Of a DNA stretch of 64,000 nucleotides, positions 25,253 through 33,810 are shown piece by piece; position 1 is the stretch's first letter; each line of letters starts with the position of its first letter. Position numbers and translations under genes: made by a program. This stretch comes from Occallatibacter riparius (lineage in GTDB: Bacteria; Acidobacteriota; Terriglobia; Terriglobales; Acidobacteriaceae), in assembly GCF_025264625.1 (NCBI RefSeq), contig NZ_CP093313.1:2914001-2978000 (forward strand), written 5' to 3'. The notes beneath the pieces were generated by a model, which was not told where the DNA came from, searched no databases, and was given only the letters and a program-made list of their open reading frames with translations.

Positions 25253-25287
25253 CCCTCCAGGCATGCGGCGCGTCTGCGGCTGGAATG

Positions 25288-25309
25288 TGTCACATTTTTG
25301 CGTGACAAT
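25288..25309 (+). promoter_or_regulatory. Inverted repeat TGTCAC-N8-GTGACA with overlapping -10-like box
   Basis: TGTCAC (25288-25293), 8 nt, GTGACA (25302-25307), lying just before the antitoxin ATG at 25316. GACAAT (25304-25309) overlaps the right half and sits 6 nt before the start codon, as expected for an autoregulatory operator on a leaderless-like promoter. An identical repeat lies upstream of the OsmC gene. Confidence 0.55.
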
Positions 25310-25315
25310 ACTTTT

Positions 25316-25558
25316 ATGCCGAGCATCGACCTCCGCCAGCTTCGTGACACCCGCAAGCTCAAGCGATGGCTCAGAGCTGGCCAGACAGTTGAGGTCCGCG
25401 AACGGAACGAAGTGATCGGCGATCTGATCCCTCGTCCGCCGAGTGCCGCGCCAACGAGATTGCCCGACTTCGCGGCGCGCTTGAAAGAAGATTTCGGCGA
25501 TCGCCTGATCCCCGCAGTTGACACGCTGCTCGAATCGCGGGAGAACAGCCGCTACTAA
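25316..25558 (+). CDS. Phd/YefM-type antitoxin
   Basis: 80 residues. The N-terminal part (IDLRQLRDTRKLKRWLRAGQTVEVRERNEVIGDLIPRPP) matches the prevent-host-death antitoxin fold, which dimerises and binds its own operator; the C-terminal tail (PDFAARLKEDFGDRLIPAVDTLLESRENSRY) is the usual toxin-neutralising region. The inverted repeat at 25288-25309 is a likely operator. The stop overlaps the remains of a PIN-domain toxin (25553-25606), so the locus is an orphan antitoxin with a decayed partner. The ATG at 25316 was chosen because the family starts with this strand; the preceding codons have no ribosome binding site. Confidence 0.85.
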   Translation: MPSIDLRQLRDTRKLKRWLRAGQTVEVRERNEVIGDLIPRPPSAAPTRLPDFAARLKEDFGDRLIPAVDTLLESRENSRY

Positions 25559-25606
25559 TCGTCTATGCCGATTTCAGCTTCCTTATCGCGCTCAGGAAGC
25601 CCACCA
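25553..25606 (+). pseudogene. Remnant of a VapC-type PIN-domain toxin
   Basis: In a frame overlapping the antitoxin stop, the sequence reads L-L-I-V-Y-A-D-F-S-F-L-I-A-L-R-K before losing similarity. This is the start of a PIN domain (I-V-Y-A-D-x-S-x-L), with the first conserved Asp. No start codon remains at its beginning and the rest of the ~130-residue domain is absent, so it is a truncated, non-functional stub directly abutting the proS upstream region. Confidence 0.7.
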
Positions 25607-25702
25607 TTTCCCCCTCGCAAACCCCAACCTTTAAAATGAATGCTGTCCTTCTATCGTCCTGCGTCCGTCGCAGACGGACGGGAAAGCACGCGCACTCTTT
25701 CT

Positions 25703-27517
25703 ATGCATCGTTGGTCCAAGCTCTTTGTCCCCACGCTCCGCGAGGCCCCGGCAGACGCTGAAGTCGCCAGCCACAAGTTCCTGCTCCGCGCCGGCTACAT
25801 CCGCCAGCTCGGCGCCGGAATCTACAACTATCTCTTCCTCGGCCAGCGCTCGATCAACAAGATCGTGGCCATCGTCCGCGAGGAGATGGACAAGATTGGC
25901 CAGGAGTTCCTTCTCCCCGCCATCCTGCCCAAGGAGCCTTGGGAAGAGTCCGGCCGCTGGACCGGCATGGGCGACAACATGTTCCGCCTCAAGGACCGCA
26001 AGGGCGCCGACCTCTGTCTGGGCATGACCCACGAAGAGATCATGACCACCATCGCCCGGGGCGAGCTGCGCAGCTACAAGCAGTTGCCGCAGATCTGGTA
26101 TCAAATCCAGACCAAGTTCCGTGACGAGCCCCGCCCCAAGTCCGGCCTGCTGCGCGTGCGGCAGTTCATCATGAAGGACAGCTACTCCTTCGATATCGAT
26201 GCTGCCGGACTCGACAAGTCCTTCGATAAGCACGACCAGGTCTACCGGACGATCTTCACGCGTTGCGGCCTCAAGTTCGTCTCGGTTGAAGCCGACTCCG
26301 GCGCCATGGGCGGCTCGCAGTCGCAGGAGTTCATGGTCTACACCGATGCGGGCGAAGACCTCATCGCCTCGTGTCCGAAATGCGGCTACGCGGCCAATGT
26401 CGAAAAGGCCATCTCCCGGCTCGAGCCCATCACTGAAATGGAAGCGACCGGCGACGGCACGCCTGAGCTGGTGCATACGCCCGGCTGCGCGGCTATCTCC
26501 GACGTTGCGGCGTTCTTCAAGATCTCGCCGGCGTCGGACATCAAGTGCGTGGCGTATATGGCGCTGTATAAGGACTGGCAGCCTGTCGTGGTGTTTTTGC
26601 GGGGTGACCACGAGGTAAATGAAACTAAGTTGCTCTCTGTCTTGGGAGCTCGGCAACTGGATTTCATGGGACCGGATCAACTGGACTTGTTCCTCGGCGC
26701 TCCTGCTGGCTATTTGGGGCCAGTCGGCGGTTTCAACCGAATCCCAATGAACGAATGGGAATCCACTCGCGATGAGTTCCAGACCGGCCTCATGAAGGAT
26801 GTGAATCCCATGGGCGAAGTAATTGTGGTCGTAGATCCCGGGCTTGAGGGCCGCAGGAATCTAGTCGCGGGTGCTAATAAGAAGGGTTACCACCTGCGGA
26901 ATGTCGTCCCCGGCCGCGATTTCCAGTGGACCCTCGCCGCCGATATCCGCAGCGTCAACGAAGGCGAAGCCTGCCCGAAGGATGGATGCGGCGGTGTGCT
27001 CGTCGTCGGCAAGGCCGTCGAAATCGGACACATCTTCAAGCTCGGCTACAAGTACTCTGAGTCGATGGGAGCGCGCGTTCTGGACCCCAACGGCAAGGAA
27101 GTCACGCCGATCATGGGCAGCTACGGCATCGGCATCGAGCGCATCCTCACCGCGGCCATCGAACAGTCCAATGATGCTAACGGCTTCTGCCTGCCGGCGA
27201 GCATCGCGCCCTTCACCGCCGTCATTACTATTACCAACATCGCTGACGCGGCCCTGCGCGAAACCGGCGAAAAGATCGCCGCCGTCCTCGACCAGGCCGG
27301 AATTGATGTCCTGCTCGATGACCGAGACGAGCGCGCCGGCGTCAAATTCAAAGACGCCGACCTGGTCGGAATCCCCTACCGCATCAACGTGGGCAAGAAG
27401 ACCGCGAGCGGAATCGTGGAACTGGTCTCGCGCGCGACATCGACAAGCGCCGATGTGGCCATCGATCAGGTCTTGCACGAACTCAAGGCCCGCATCGCCG
27501 AGGAGAATCTGCTCTAG
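25703..27517 (+). CDS. proS: Prolyl-tRNA synthetase, bacterial type with editing insertion
   Basis: 604 residues from the ATG at 25703. Class IIa synthetase charging tRNA-Pro. The N-terminal start [38 protein letters not shown] is typical, class II motif 2 is near [15 protein letters not shown], and motif 3 near S-Y-G-I-G-I-E-R. The insertion domain between motifs 2 and 3 (about residues 225-405) is the Ala-tRNA editing domain of the long bacterial type. In the segment around 26590-26890 third positions look less G+C-rich than the flanks. The upstream Met at 25640 would include unconserved residues, so it was rejected. No clear Shine-Dalgarno. Confidence 0.95.
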   Translation: MHRWSKLFVPTLREAPADAEVASHKFLLRAGYIRQLGAGIYNYLFLGQRSINKIVAIVREEMDKIGQEFLLPAILPKEPWEESGRWTGMGDNMFRLKDRKGADLCLGMTHEEIMTTIARGELRSYKQLPQIWYQIQTKFRDEPRPKSGLLRVRQFIMKDSYSFDIDAAGLDKSFDKHDQVYRTIFTRCGLKFVSVEADSGAMGGSQSQEFMVYTDAGEDLIASCPKCGYAANVEKAISRLEPITEMEATGDGTPELVHTPGCAAISDVAAFFKISPASDIKCVAYMALYKDWQPVVVFLRGDHEVNETKLLSVLGARQLDFMGPDQLDLFLGAPAGYLGPVGGFNRIPMNEWESTRDEFQTGLMKDVNPMGEVIVVVDPGLEGRRNLVAGANKKGYHLRNVVPGRDFQWTLAADIRSVNEGEACPKDGCGGVLVVGKAVEIGHIFKLGYKYSESMGARVLDPNGKEVTPIMGSYGIGIERILTAAIEQSNDANGFCLPASIAPFTAVITITNIADAALRETGEKIAAVLDQAGIDVLLDDRDERAGVKFKDADLVGIPYRINVGKKTASGIVELVSRATSTSADVAIDQVLHELKARIAEENLL

Positions 27518-27529
27518 ACCGCATCCAAC

Positions 27530-27606
27530 AACTGAGAACCGCAACCATCAACTGTGAACTGACGCTCAAAACTGACCACTGATCCCTGATCACTGACCAC
27601 TATCCC
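27530..27606 (+). repeat. Heptamer array (CTGACCA/CTGATCC units)
   Basis: Eleven 7-bp units such as AACTGAG, ACTGTGA, ACTGACG, CTGACCA, CTGATCC, CTGATCA, CTGACCA, CTATCCC. It bridges proS and the PBP gene, ending just before the ribosome binding site. Confidence 0.8.
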
Positions 27607-27616
27607 TGGAGCAGCA

Positions 27617-30016
27617 ATGGCCTTAAAAATCAAATTCCGAATGCCCACCAACCTTCGTGCCGGGTGGGCTTCCTGGCTGCTCCGGATCGTTCTTATCATC
27701 GTCGCCGCCGCGGCCATCACGTTCCTCAGCGTCGGCAGCTATCTCTATTTCAAATACGGCGCCATCGTCGACGCCCGCCTGCAGCATCCGGTGTTCGCGA
27801 ACACTGCCAAGATTTATGCGGAGCCTCGCGAGGTCCGCCCCGGCCAGAAGGTCACCGTCAGCCTCATCGGGGACGAGCTGAGGCAGGCCGGCTATACACC
27901 TAAAGGCGCGCAGAAAGAATCTCTGCTCGGCACCTACCGCCAGGGCGGAGGCTCTGTCAGCGTCTATCCCGGCCCGCAGTCGTATCACGCGCAGGACTCG
28001 GCTACCATCCACGTCTCCGATGGCGTAGTCGAGTCCATCACGGATGACAAGGGCCAGCCCCTCGCCTCCTACGAACTCGAGCCCGTCCTCATCACAGGCC
28101 TCAGCGAAGACGCCAACCGCACCAAGCGCCGCCTCGTCACCTACGACCAGCTACCGCAGAATCTTGTCAACGCGGTCCTCGCCATTGAAGACCGCCGCTT
28201 CTTCGAGCATGGCGGCGTCAATTACACCAGCATGCTCGGCTGGGCGTGGCACGACCTTGTCGGCGACCGCAAGCATCGCGGCGGCGCCTCCACCGTCACC
28301 ATGCAGCTCGCCAAGCAGCTTTTCGTCGCGGACACCGGCACCATCAAGTACAAGATCACACAGATCCTGGTCGCCTTTCACCTGGAGCATCGTTTCAATA
28401 AGAAGCAGATCTTCGAGCTCTACGCCAATCAGGTGCCCCTCGGCCAGCGCGGCAGCTTCGCCATCAACGGATTCGGCGAGGCCGCCCACGCCTACTTCGG
28501 CAAAGACGTCCACCAGCTCGACCTCTCGGAGTGCGCCACGCTCGCCGGCCTCATCCAGAGCCCCAGCTACCTCAACCCCTTCCGTCACGGCGAGCGCGCC
28601 ATCGACCGCCGCAACCTCGTGCTTGATTCCATGGTTGAGATCGGCGCAGTCACCAAGGACGACGCCGAGCGCGCCAAGGCAGAGTCGCTCCATCTCGTAC
28701 CCGGCAGCGTCGACGCCAGCGAGGCGCCCTACTTCGTCGACCTGGTGCACGATCAGCTGATTCAGAAACTCGGCGAGCGCGACGCCAACCTCGAAGGCTT
28801 GCGAATCTATACCTCGCTTGACCCCGACCTCCAGCGTCTGGCAACTGCCGCGGTCGACAGCACCACCCACCTCATCGACGAGCAGGTCGACAAGGTTCAC
28901 GCCAAGCAGCGGAAGCTCGGCCAGTCTTACGTGTATCCGCAGGTGGCGCTGGTCGCCCTCAACCCGCATACCGGCCAGGTCCTCGCCCTCGTCGGCGGCC
29001 GCAGCTACGGCACCTCTCAGGTGAATCATGCCGTCGCTCACCGGCCCACCGGGTCCATATTCAAACCGTTTGTCTACGCAACCGCCTTCACCACCGCCGT
29101 TGAAGGCACCCCGCTCGAAGGACAGGACAAGCTCTTCTCGCCCGTCACCATCCTCAACGACCAGCAGACCACCTACGAAGTCGGCAACCAGGAATACACC
29201 CCGCGCAACATGCATGGCGAGTACCACGACGCCGTCACTGCGCGTTATGCCCTGCAGTGGTCGCTCAACAACGCCACCATCTCGCTCGCCTCCATGGTTG
29301 GGTTCGACCGCGTCGCCGCCCTTGCCCGTGAAGCCGGAATCAAGTCAGCCCGCGGCACGCCCTCCGTCGCCATCGGCTCTTATGACGCCACCCCGCTCGA
29401 CATGGCCGGCGCGTACACCGTCTTCGCCAACGGCGGCATGCACATCGACCCCTGGATGGTCGCCAGCGTCCGTACCTCCACCGGCGACATCGTCACCGAC
29501 TACACGCCCACCACCAAGCAGGTCCTCGACCCTCGGGTCTCCTACCTCACCACCAACATGATGGAAGCCGTGCTGAACGGCGGCACCGCCGGCCGCGTCC
29601 GCACCACCTACGGATTCCGCGCCCCCGCCGCCGGCAAGACCGGCACTTCCCACGACGCATGGTTCGCCGGATTCACCTCGAACCTGCTCTGCATCGTGTG
29701 GGTCGGCAACGACGACTACACCGACATCAGGATGGAAGGCGCGCACGCTGCTGCGCCCGTGTGGGCCGAGTTCATGAAGAAGGCCGTCGAGCTTCCGCAG
29801 TACTCCGACACCAAGCCCTTCGTGGCTCCTACAGGCGTTGAAGTCATCAGCCTCGACAAGACCACCAATCTGCTTGCCGACTCCGCCTGCCCCGACGATT
29901 ACCAGGCCGCCTTCCTCAGTGGCACCGCCCCCACTGATACCTGCGACCACCCGCCCGACCACCGCAATGTCTTTCAGAAGATATTCGGGCTCGGCACCCC
30001 CAAACCCGGCAACTGA
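27617..30016 (+). CDS. mrcB: Bifunctional class A penicillin-binding protein (PBP1B-like)
   Basis: 799 residues. It polymerises glycan strands and cross-links peptidoglycan. A transmembrane anchor is at residues ~17-41. The N-terminal periplasmic region (residues ~55-170) resembles the UB2H domain of PBP1B. The transglycosylase (GT51) domain has E-D-R-R-F-F-E-H-G-G-V-N near residue 190 with the catalytic Glu, and the K-x-x-E-x-Y/L-N-x-V-P-L-G motif further on. The transpeptidase domain carries the S-x-x-K motif in T-G-S-I-F-K near residue 480, S-L-N-N near 549 and K-T-G-T-S near 673. TGGAG lies 6 nt before the ATG. The 3' end abuts the response-regulator gene on the opposite strand. Confidence 0.95.
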   Translation: MALKIKFRMPTNLRAGWASWLLRIVLIIVAAAAITFLSVGSYLYFKYGAIVDARLQHPVFANTAKIYAEPREVRPGQKVTVSLIGDELRQAGYTPKGAQKESLLGTYRQGGGSVSVYPGPQSYHAQDSATIHVSDGVVESITDDKGQPLASYELEPVLITGLSEDANRTKRRLVTYDQLPQNLVNAVLAIEDRRFFEHGGVNYTSMLGWAWHDLVGDRKHRGGASTVTMQLAKQLFVADTGTIKYKITQILVAFHLEHRFNKKQIFELYANQVPLGQRGSFAINGFGEAAHAYFGKDVHQLDLSECATLAGLIQSPSYLNPFRHGERAIDRRNLVLDSMVEIGAVTKDDAERAKAESLHLVPGSVDASEAPYFVDLVHDQLIQKLGERDANLEGLRIYTSLDPDLQRLATAAVDSTTHLIDEQVDKVHAKQRKLGQSYVYPQVALVALNPHTGQVLALVGGRSYGTSQVNHAVAHRPTGSIFKPFVYATAFTTAVEGTPLEGQDKLFSPVTILNDQQTTYEVGNQEYTPRNMHGEYHDAVTARYALQWSLNNATISLASMVGFDRVAALAREAGIKSARGTPSVAIGSYDATPLDMAGAYTVFANGGMHIDPWMVASVRTSTGDIVTDYTPTTKQVLDPRVSYLTTNMMEAVLNGGTAGRVRTTYGFRAPAAGKTGTSHDAWFAGFTSNLLCIVWVGNDDYTDIRMEGAHAAAPVWAEFMKKAVELPQYSDTKPFVAPTGVEVISLDKTTNLLADSACPDDYQAAFLSGTAPTDTCDHPPDHRNVFQKIFGLGTPKPGN

Positions 30017-30028
30017 CGCAGGCCTCTG

Positions 30029-30907
30029 CTACGACCTCCGCCCCGCCCAATCCTGAAGCCGATCCCACCACGATCGATCTTCTCGCCGCACGTCCGGGGT
30101 GCAGGGGAACAACTCAGGCACGGCGCCGCGATCTGCCCTCTCATACTCCTTCAACCGGTTGATCAGATCTTCCGGATGCAGCGGCTTTGCGAACACATCG
30201 AACTTGTAGCCGCGCGCCCAGAACTCCTCGATCGCCGGAGCTCCCGCCGCGCTCCCTGAGAAGATAATCACACGGCACTCCGGCAGAAACCTGAGCACCT
30301 CGGCTGCCGTCTCGCAGCCGTTCTGGTCGCAGCCGTTTTCGAAGCCGGACAGCAGCACGTCCGGCTCAAACGCACGTGCCGTCGCGATCGCCTCGTCGTG
30401 CCTTCTTACGCCCCTTGTTTCGTAGCCGTTCTGCTTCAGAATCATGCACAGCGAATCGACGGTGCTCTTATCGTCGTCCAGAATCAAAACGCGCATGGGC
30501 CTTGGCGCCATGCTCACGTTTCCATCCGCCGCCTCGCACTTCCGCATCTGGTTCAATAAATCCTGCGGATGCACCGGCTTGGCGAGAACGTCGAACCTGT
30601 ACCCGAGCTGCCAGAACTCCTCGAGCACGGGCGCAGTCGAGGCACTCCCCGAGAAGATAAACACGTAGCAATGGGGCAGGAATGTCAGCAACTCGGCCGC
30701 TGTCTCGCACCCATTCTCTTCGCAGCCATTGTTGAAGCCCGTGATCAGCACATCCGGCTCGAACTCCCGCGCCGTCGCCATCGCGGAAGCATGGTCGTAC
30801 GCAGGCCGCGCCTCGTAGCCGCTCTGGTTCAGCACCATGCACAGCGTATCGGCGATGACCTTCTCATCGTCCAGGATCAACACGCGCATGGGCTTGTGCA
30901 CCGGCAT
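30029..30907 (-). CDS. Tandem pseudo-receiver protein lacking both phospho-acceptor Asp residues
   Basis: 292 residues from the ATG at 30907. Two CheY-like receiver domains in tandem (about residues 7-115 and 132-240) are clearly duplicated. Each keeps the acidic pair (I-L-D-D-E and I-L-D-D-D), the switch Ser (F-S-G-S) and the conserved Lys (A-K-P), but in both the phospho-acceptor Asp is replaced by Gly: D-V-L-I-T-G-F-N-N-G and D-V-L-L-S-G-F-E-N-G. A conserved Cys-rich motif follows each (GCEENGCE and GCDQNGCE). Unlikely to be phosphorylated; it may be a constitutive adaptor. No output domain is present after a short tail. GAGGA lies about 6 nt before the ATG. Confidence 0.88.
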   Translation of the reverse strand: MPVHKPMRVLILDDEKVIADTLCMVLNQSGYEARPAYDHASAMATAREFEPDVLITGFNNGCEENGCETAAELLTFLPHCYVFIFSGSASTAPVLEEFWQLGYRFDVLAKPVHPQDLLNQMRKCEAADGNVSMAPRPMRVLILDDDKSTVDSLCMILKQNGYETRGVRRHDEAIATARAFEPDVLLSGFENGCDQNGCETAAEVLRFLPECRVIIFSGSAAGAPAIEEFWARGYKFDVFAKPLHPEDLINRLKEYERADRGAVPELFPCTPDVRREDRSWWDRLQDWAGRRS

Positions 30908-31217
30908 GGAGCGTCCTCGCGAACATGATGCCTCTACCGGGCCCCAAATGCAACGTTCAGTGGGCCGAACCCGCCCCATCCGGCTCTCCACTGGCCGTTT
31001 GACCCGGCTGGCGAACTCGTAGATTGGCTAACTTGCTGAAAGCTCGCCGCTTCTGGTGTAGTCGTTGCCTCACCATGAGCACGAGTGTCGCCGGCGAAGT
31101 CGCAGTCTGCCGCGCCGCAGGCGCCAATTCACCTCGGATTCATTCCCGCCGGCCCGGCTTCAGCGTATAACTTAGCTCAAGAAACACAATTAGCTAGACC
31201 TGCAAGATAAATCCCTT

Positions 31218-32681
31218 ATGGATGGTCCCCCCACCATGCCGTTTAAAGCCCTCTGCTTCGCCCTGTCCATTTTGTTCGCCGGATTCACCGGATACGCAAC
31301 CGCTCAGTCCGTTCCCCGTTCCTCGCACGTTTGGATGATCACTGAAGAAAACCACAGCTATGAAGACGTAATCGGCAATCCAGACATGCCTTACTACAAC
31401 CAGCTAGCGCGGCAATACGGCCTCGCAACCCAGTTCTACGCCAACCAGCACAGCTCCCTGCCCGCCCTCATGTGGCTTGTGGCCGGTGCCGCGGTCGAAC
31501 CCAACAACGACACCACCTCCTGCCAGCACTCGCACGACAACATCGTCCGCGAACTGCTGAACTCCGGTTACACGTGGCGCTCCTACCAGGAAAACCTCCC
31601 CTACGCGGGCTTCCAGGGGCTCTACAGTTCCGACTATCTCTACTACCGGCGTCACAACCCGCTCATCGACTTCACCGACGTCTGCCCCGGCACCGGCCAG
31701 GAGAAGAACTCCGTTCCTTACTCCCAGATGACCGCTGACTGGGCCGACAATACGGACGTCAACTATGCCTACATCACCCCTGACACAGACGAAGACGCCC
31801 ACAACGGCACCCTCGCCGGCGCCGATCAGTGGCTCCAGGCCAACGTTCCCGCCATACTCGCCCGCCCCGAGTTCCAGCCCGGCGGCGATGGCATCCTCTT
31901 CATCGTCTGGGACGAGGGCACGCTCTACACCGATGATCGCTGCTCAGCCACCGTCCCCATCGGCTGCGGAGGCCGCACCGCTACCCTCGTGATCGGTCCG
32001 GCCGTGAAGTCCGGCTACAAATCAACCACGCTTTATCACAACGAGAACGTCCTCAAGACCGTCTGTGTCGCCATGGGACTCTCCACCTGCCCCGGAGCCG
32101 CCCAGGACGCTGCCCCCATGGCCGATTTCTTCTCGACGAGTTCCACCCCTGCCGCCACCGAGGGCGTACTCATCTCCAGCCCCGGCAACGGAGCCACCGT
32201 CACCGGCCAGGTCCACCTGATCGCCAGCGCCTCCGAGAGCCAGACAGTCTCCCAAACCCAGGTCTGGGACAACGGTTCCAAGCTTGGCGTCTATGGGCCG
32301 CAGATTGATCAGATCTATAACCTGGCTCCCGGCACGCACACCACCACCGTCACTGACCTCGACTCAAACTACAACGTGATTCACAAGGCATCGGTCACCT
32401 ATACCGTCGCGGCTCTCACCAACGGGGTCCAGATCATTGCGCCCACTCCGGGCGAGAACCTCGGCATAGCCACGGTCAACGTGGTCGCCCACGCCACCGA
32501 GTCGGTCCCCGTGAGCCAGATGCAGGTTTGGGACAACGGCACGAAGCTCGGCCACTACGCCGGCACCGACGTCAATCAGTACTACTCCCTGGCGCCCGGC
32601 TCCCACGCCGTCACCGTTCTCGACCTCGACAACAACTGGAATGTCCTCCACAAAACCACTGTCTTCTACTCGGTCCAATAG
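31218..32681 (+). CDS. Exported phosphoesterase (acid phosphatase/phospholipase C type) with two Ig-like repeats
   Basis: 487 residues from the ATG at 31218 (an ATG six codons later is possible). A signal peptide (ALCFALSILFAGFTGYATAQ) precedes a catalytic domain of the alkaline-phosphatase-like phosphoesterase family used by bacterial acid phosphatases: ITEENHSYEDVIGN, the metal-site segment N-Q-H-S-S-L-P-A-L-M-W-L, S-C-Q-H-S-H-D-N, and W-D-E-G. The C-terminal ~160 residues are two copies of a beta-sandwich (I-x-S/A-P-x-x-x-x-x-x-x-x-x-x-V-x-V-x-A-x-A-x-E ... V-S-Q-x-Q-V-W-D-N-G-x-K-L-G). It is probably a secreted phosphatase, lipase or nuclease-type enzyme. A -10-like GATAAA lies 6 nt before the start. 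Confidence 0.87.
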   Translation: MDGPPTMPFKALCFALSILFAGFTGYATAQSVPRSSHVWMITEENHSYEDVIGNPDMPYYNQLARQYGLATQFYANQHSSLPALMWLVAGAAVEPNNDTTSCQHSHDNIVRELLNSGYTWRSYQENLPYAGFQGLYSSDYLYYRRHNPLIDFTDVCPGTGQEKNSVPYSQMTADWADNTDVNYAYITPDTDEDAHNGTLAGADQWLQANVPAILARPEFQPGGDGILFIVWDEGTLYTDDRCSATVPIGCGGRTATLVIGPAVKSGYKSTTLYHNENVLKTVCVAMGLSTCPGAAQDAAPMADFFSTSSTPAATEGVLISSPGNGATVTGQVHLIASASESQTVSQTQVWDNGSKLGVYGPQIDQIYNLAPGTHTTTVTDLDSNYNVIHKASVTYTVAALTNGVQIIAPTPGENLGIATVNVVAHATESVPVSQMQVWDNGTKLGHYAGTDVNQYYSLAPGSHAVTVLDLDNNWNVLHKTTVFYSVQ

Positions 32682-32719
32682 AGATCAGGATTGGAGAGGT
32701 TCGCGGACTTAGCTTGAAG

Positions 32720-32751
32720 ATCCCCGGCGCTGGCCGGGGATTTTCTTTCTT
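32720..32751 (+). terminator. Rho-independent terminator after the phosphoesterase
   Basis: Perfect 9-bp stem ATCCCCGGC/GCCGGGGAT with a GCTG loop, followed by TTTCTTTCTT. It lies 38 bp past the phosphoesterase stop and between convergent genes. Confidence 0.9.
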
Positions 32752-32767
32752 CCGCACCTGTCTTCGT

Positions 32768-33217
32768 TCAGGGGGGCAAGTTGGTTGGGGGTTCAGGGAC
32801 GATGCGGTAGGTGGCGGTGATGGGAGTGCTGGTTTTGAGCATGTTCCAGACGGGGCAGAGTTTCTGCTCGGAGAGGGCAAGGGCGCGATCGACGGCCTTG
32901 GGATCGATGGAGGGGCCGCTGAGGAGGAATTCCAGGGTGATTGCGGTGAGGACGGTGGGATGCTCGGTCCGGCGGCTGGCGTGGGCATGGACCTCGAGAC
33001 AGGTGATGGTCTGACCGAGTTTGCGCTCGAGGAGCAGGCGGACGGAGTTGGCGGAGCAGGCGGCGAGACTGGCGAGGAGCGTCTTGAGGGGCGTGAGGCC
33101 GGTGACGGATTCGCCTGGGAGCGTGGGGTAATCCATCTGGATCTGGTGGACACCGTCGGCGGCGGTAACGCGCATTGCGCCCTGCTGGACAGCGCGGATG
33201 GAGAGGTCGGAGGTCAT
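32768..33217 (-). CDS. OsmC/Ohr-family protein
   Basis: 149 residues from the ATG at 33217. The OsmC fold is recognised by L-T-P-L-K-T-L-L-A-S-L-A-A-C-S-A-N-S-V in the first half and L-S-E-Q-K-L-C-P-V-W-N-M-L in the second; the two Cys residues are the peroxidatic/resolving pair of this family. Such enzymes reduce organic hydroperoxides or handle redox stress in the cytoplasm. No obvious ribosome binding site lies before the ATG, but an inverted repeat TGTCAC-N8-GTGACA 44 bp upstream may regulate it. The 3' end meets the terminator of the phosphoesterase. Confidence 0.9.
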   Translation of the reverse strand: MTSDLSIRAVQQGAMRVTAADGVHQIQMDYPTLPGESVTGLTPLKTLLASLAACSANSVRLLLERKLGQTITCLEVHAHASRRTEHPTVLTAITLEFLLSGPSIDPKAVDRALALSEQKLCPVWNMLKTSTPITATYRIVPEPPTNLPP

Positions 33218-33810
33218 GATTTCAGGGTGCGGGAAGAGGCGCAGGCGGGGACGTGCCAACTGTCACGGATGCGCGTGACAAGCACTGAATTGCCGTATTT
33301 ACTGATAAGTACAATTGATCGTTTGACGTTGGAACGACTGGTTTTGGACCTATGGGACTTGGCAGTTGAATAAACCTAATGTAATGGTTTGTTTAAGTCG
33401 ATTTTAGGCGAATATAGGGAGAAGTAAAAACAGGGGGAGGGGTAGCTAATTTTCTAGTAACCCCAGTAAATGATTGGTTAACCCGCTTCAGGTTCTTCGT
33501 TTTGGGCTGGGCATGCGGCAGTTTTGGTTGATCCGCGTGGCATTATGTGAGCCCCTGGAAGTCGGAAGACACAAATCCCGACGCTTTCACGATAAAAGAG
33601 CGAACTTGCCTTGTAAGTGATGGCGGTCACGATTGGTGGAACTTCACTCCGGGGCGCTGCCGCTTCGCGGTCTGGTTCGATCTGTTCTCACTCAGGCACT
33701 CAAGCCCCGGTTCGATCAGGGGAGTGGCAGGCGGGACTGGCGGAAGGCAGCCCCTGATACGAAGCAGAACCTGCTTTGGAACTCAGGCAAATCAAGCCCC
33801 CTGGACATGG
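33218..33810. other. Intergenic region with an inverted repeat and a low-G+C stretch
   Basis: 593 bp between the OsmC start and nei. It holds TGTCAC-N8-GTGACA (33261-33280) and, around 33290-33500, A+T-rich DNA with no recognisable coding, tRNA or repeat. A T-loop-like GGTTCGAT occurs near 33712 but no tRNA folds. Confidence 0.6.
33261..33280 (-). promoter_or_regulatory. Inverted repeat TGTCAC-N8-GTGACA upstream of the OsmC gene
   Basis: TGTCAC (33261-33266), 8 nt, GTGACA (33275-33280), 44 bp upstream of the OsmC start. It is identical in half-sites and spacing to the repeat at 25288. Confidence 0.5.

Noticed and set aside
25640..25702. Upstream start for proS
   Set aside because: The added residues are not conserved and overlap the decayed toxin region.
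33657..33735. tRNA-like segment with GGTTCGAT and a possible 7-bp acceptor pairing
   Set aside because: The T-stem mispairs and no D or anticodon arm folds, so it is not a functional tRNA.
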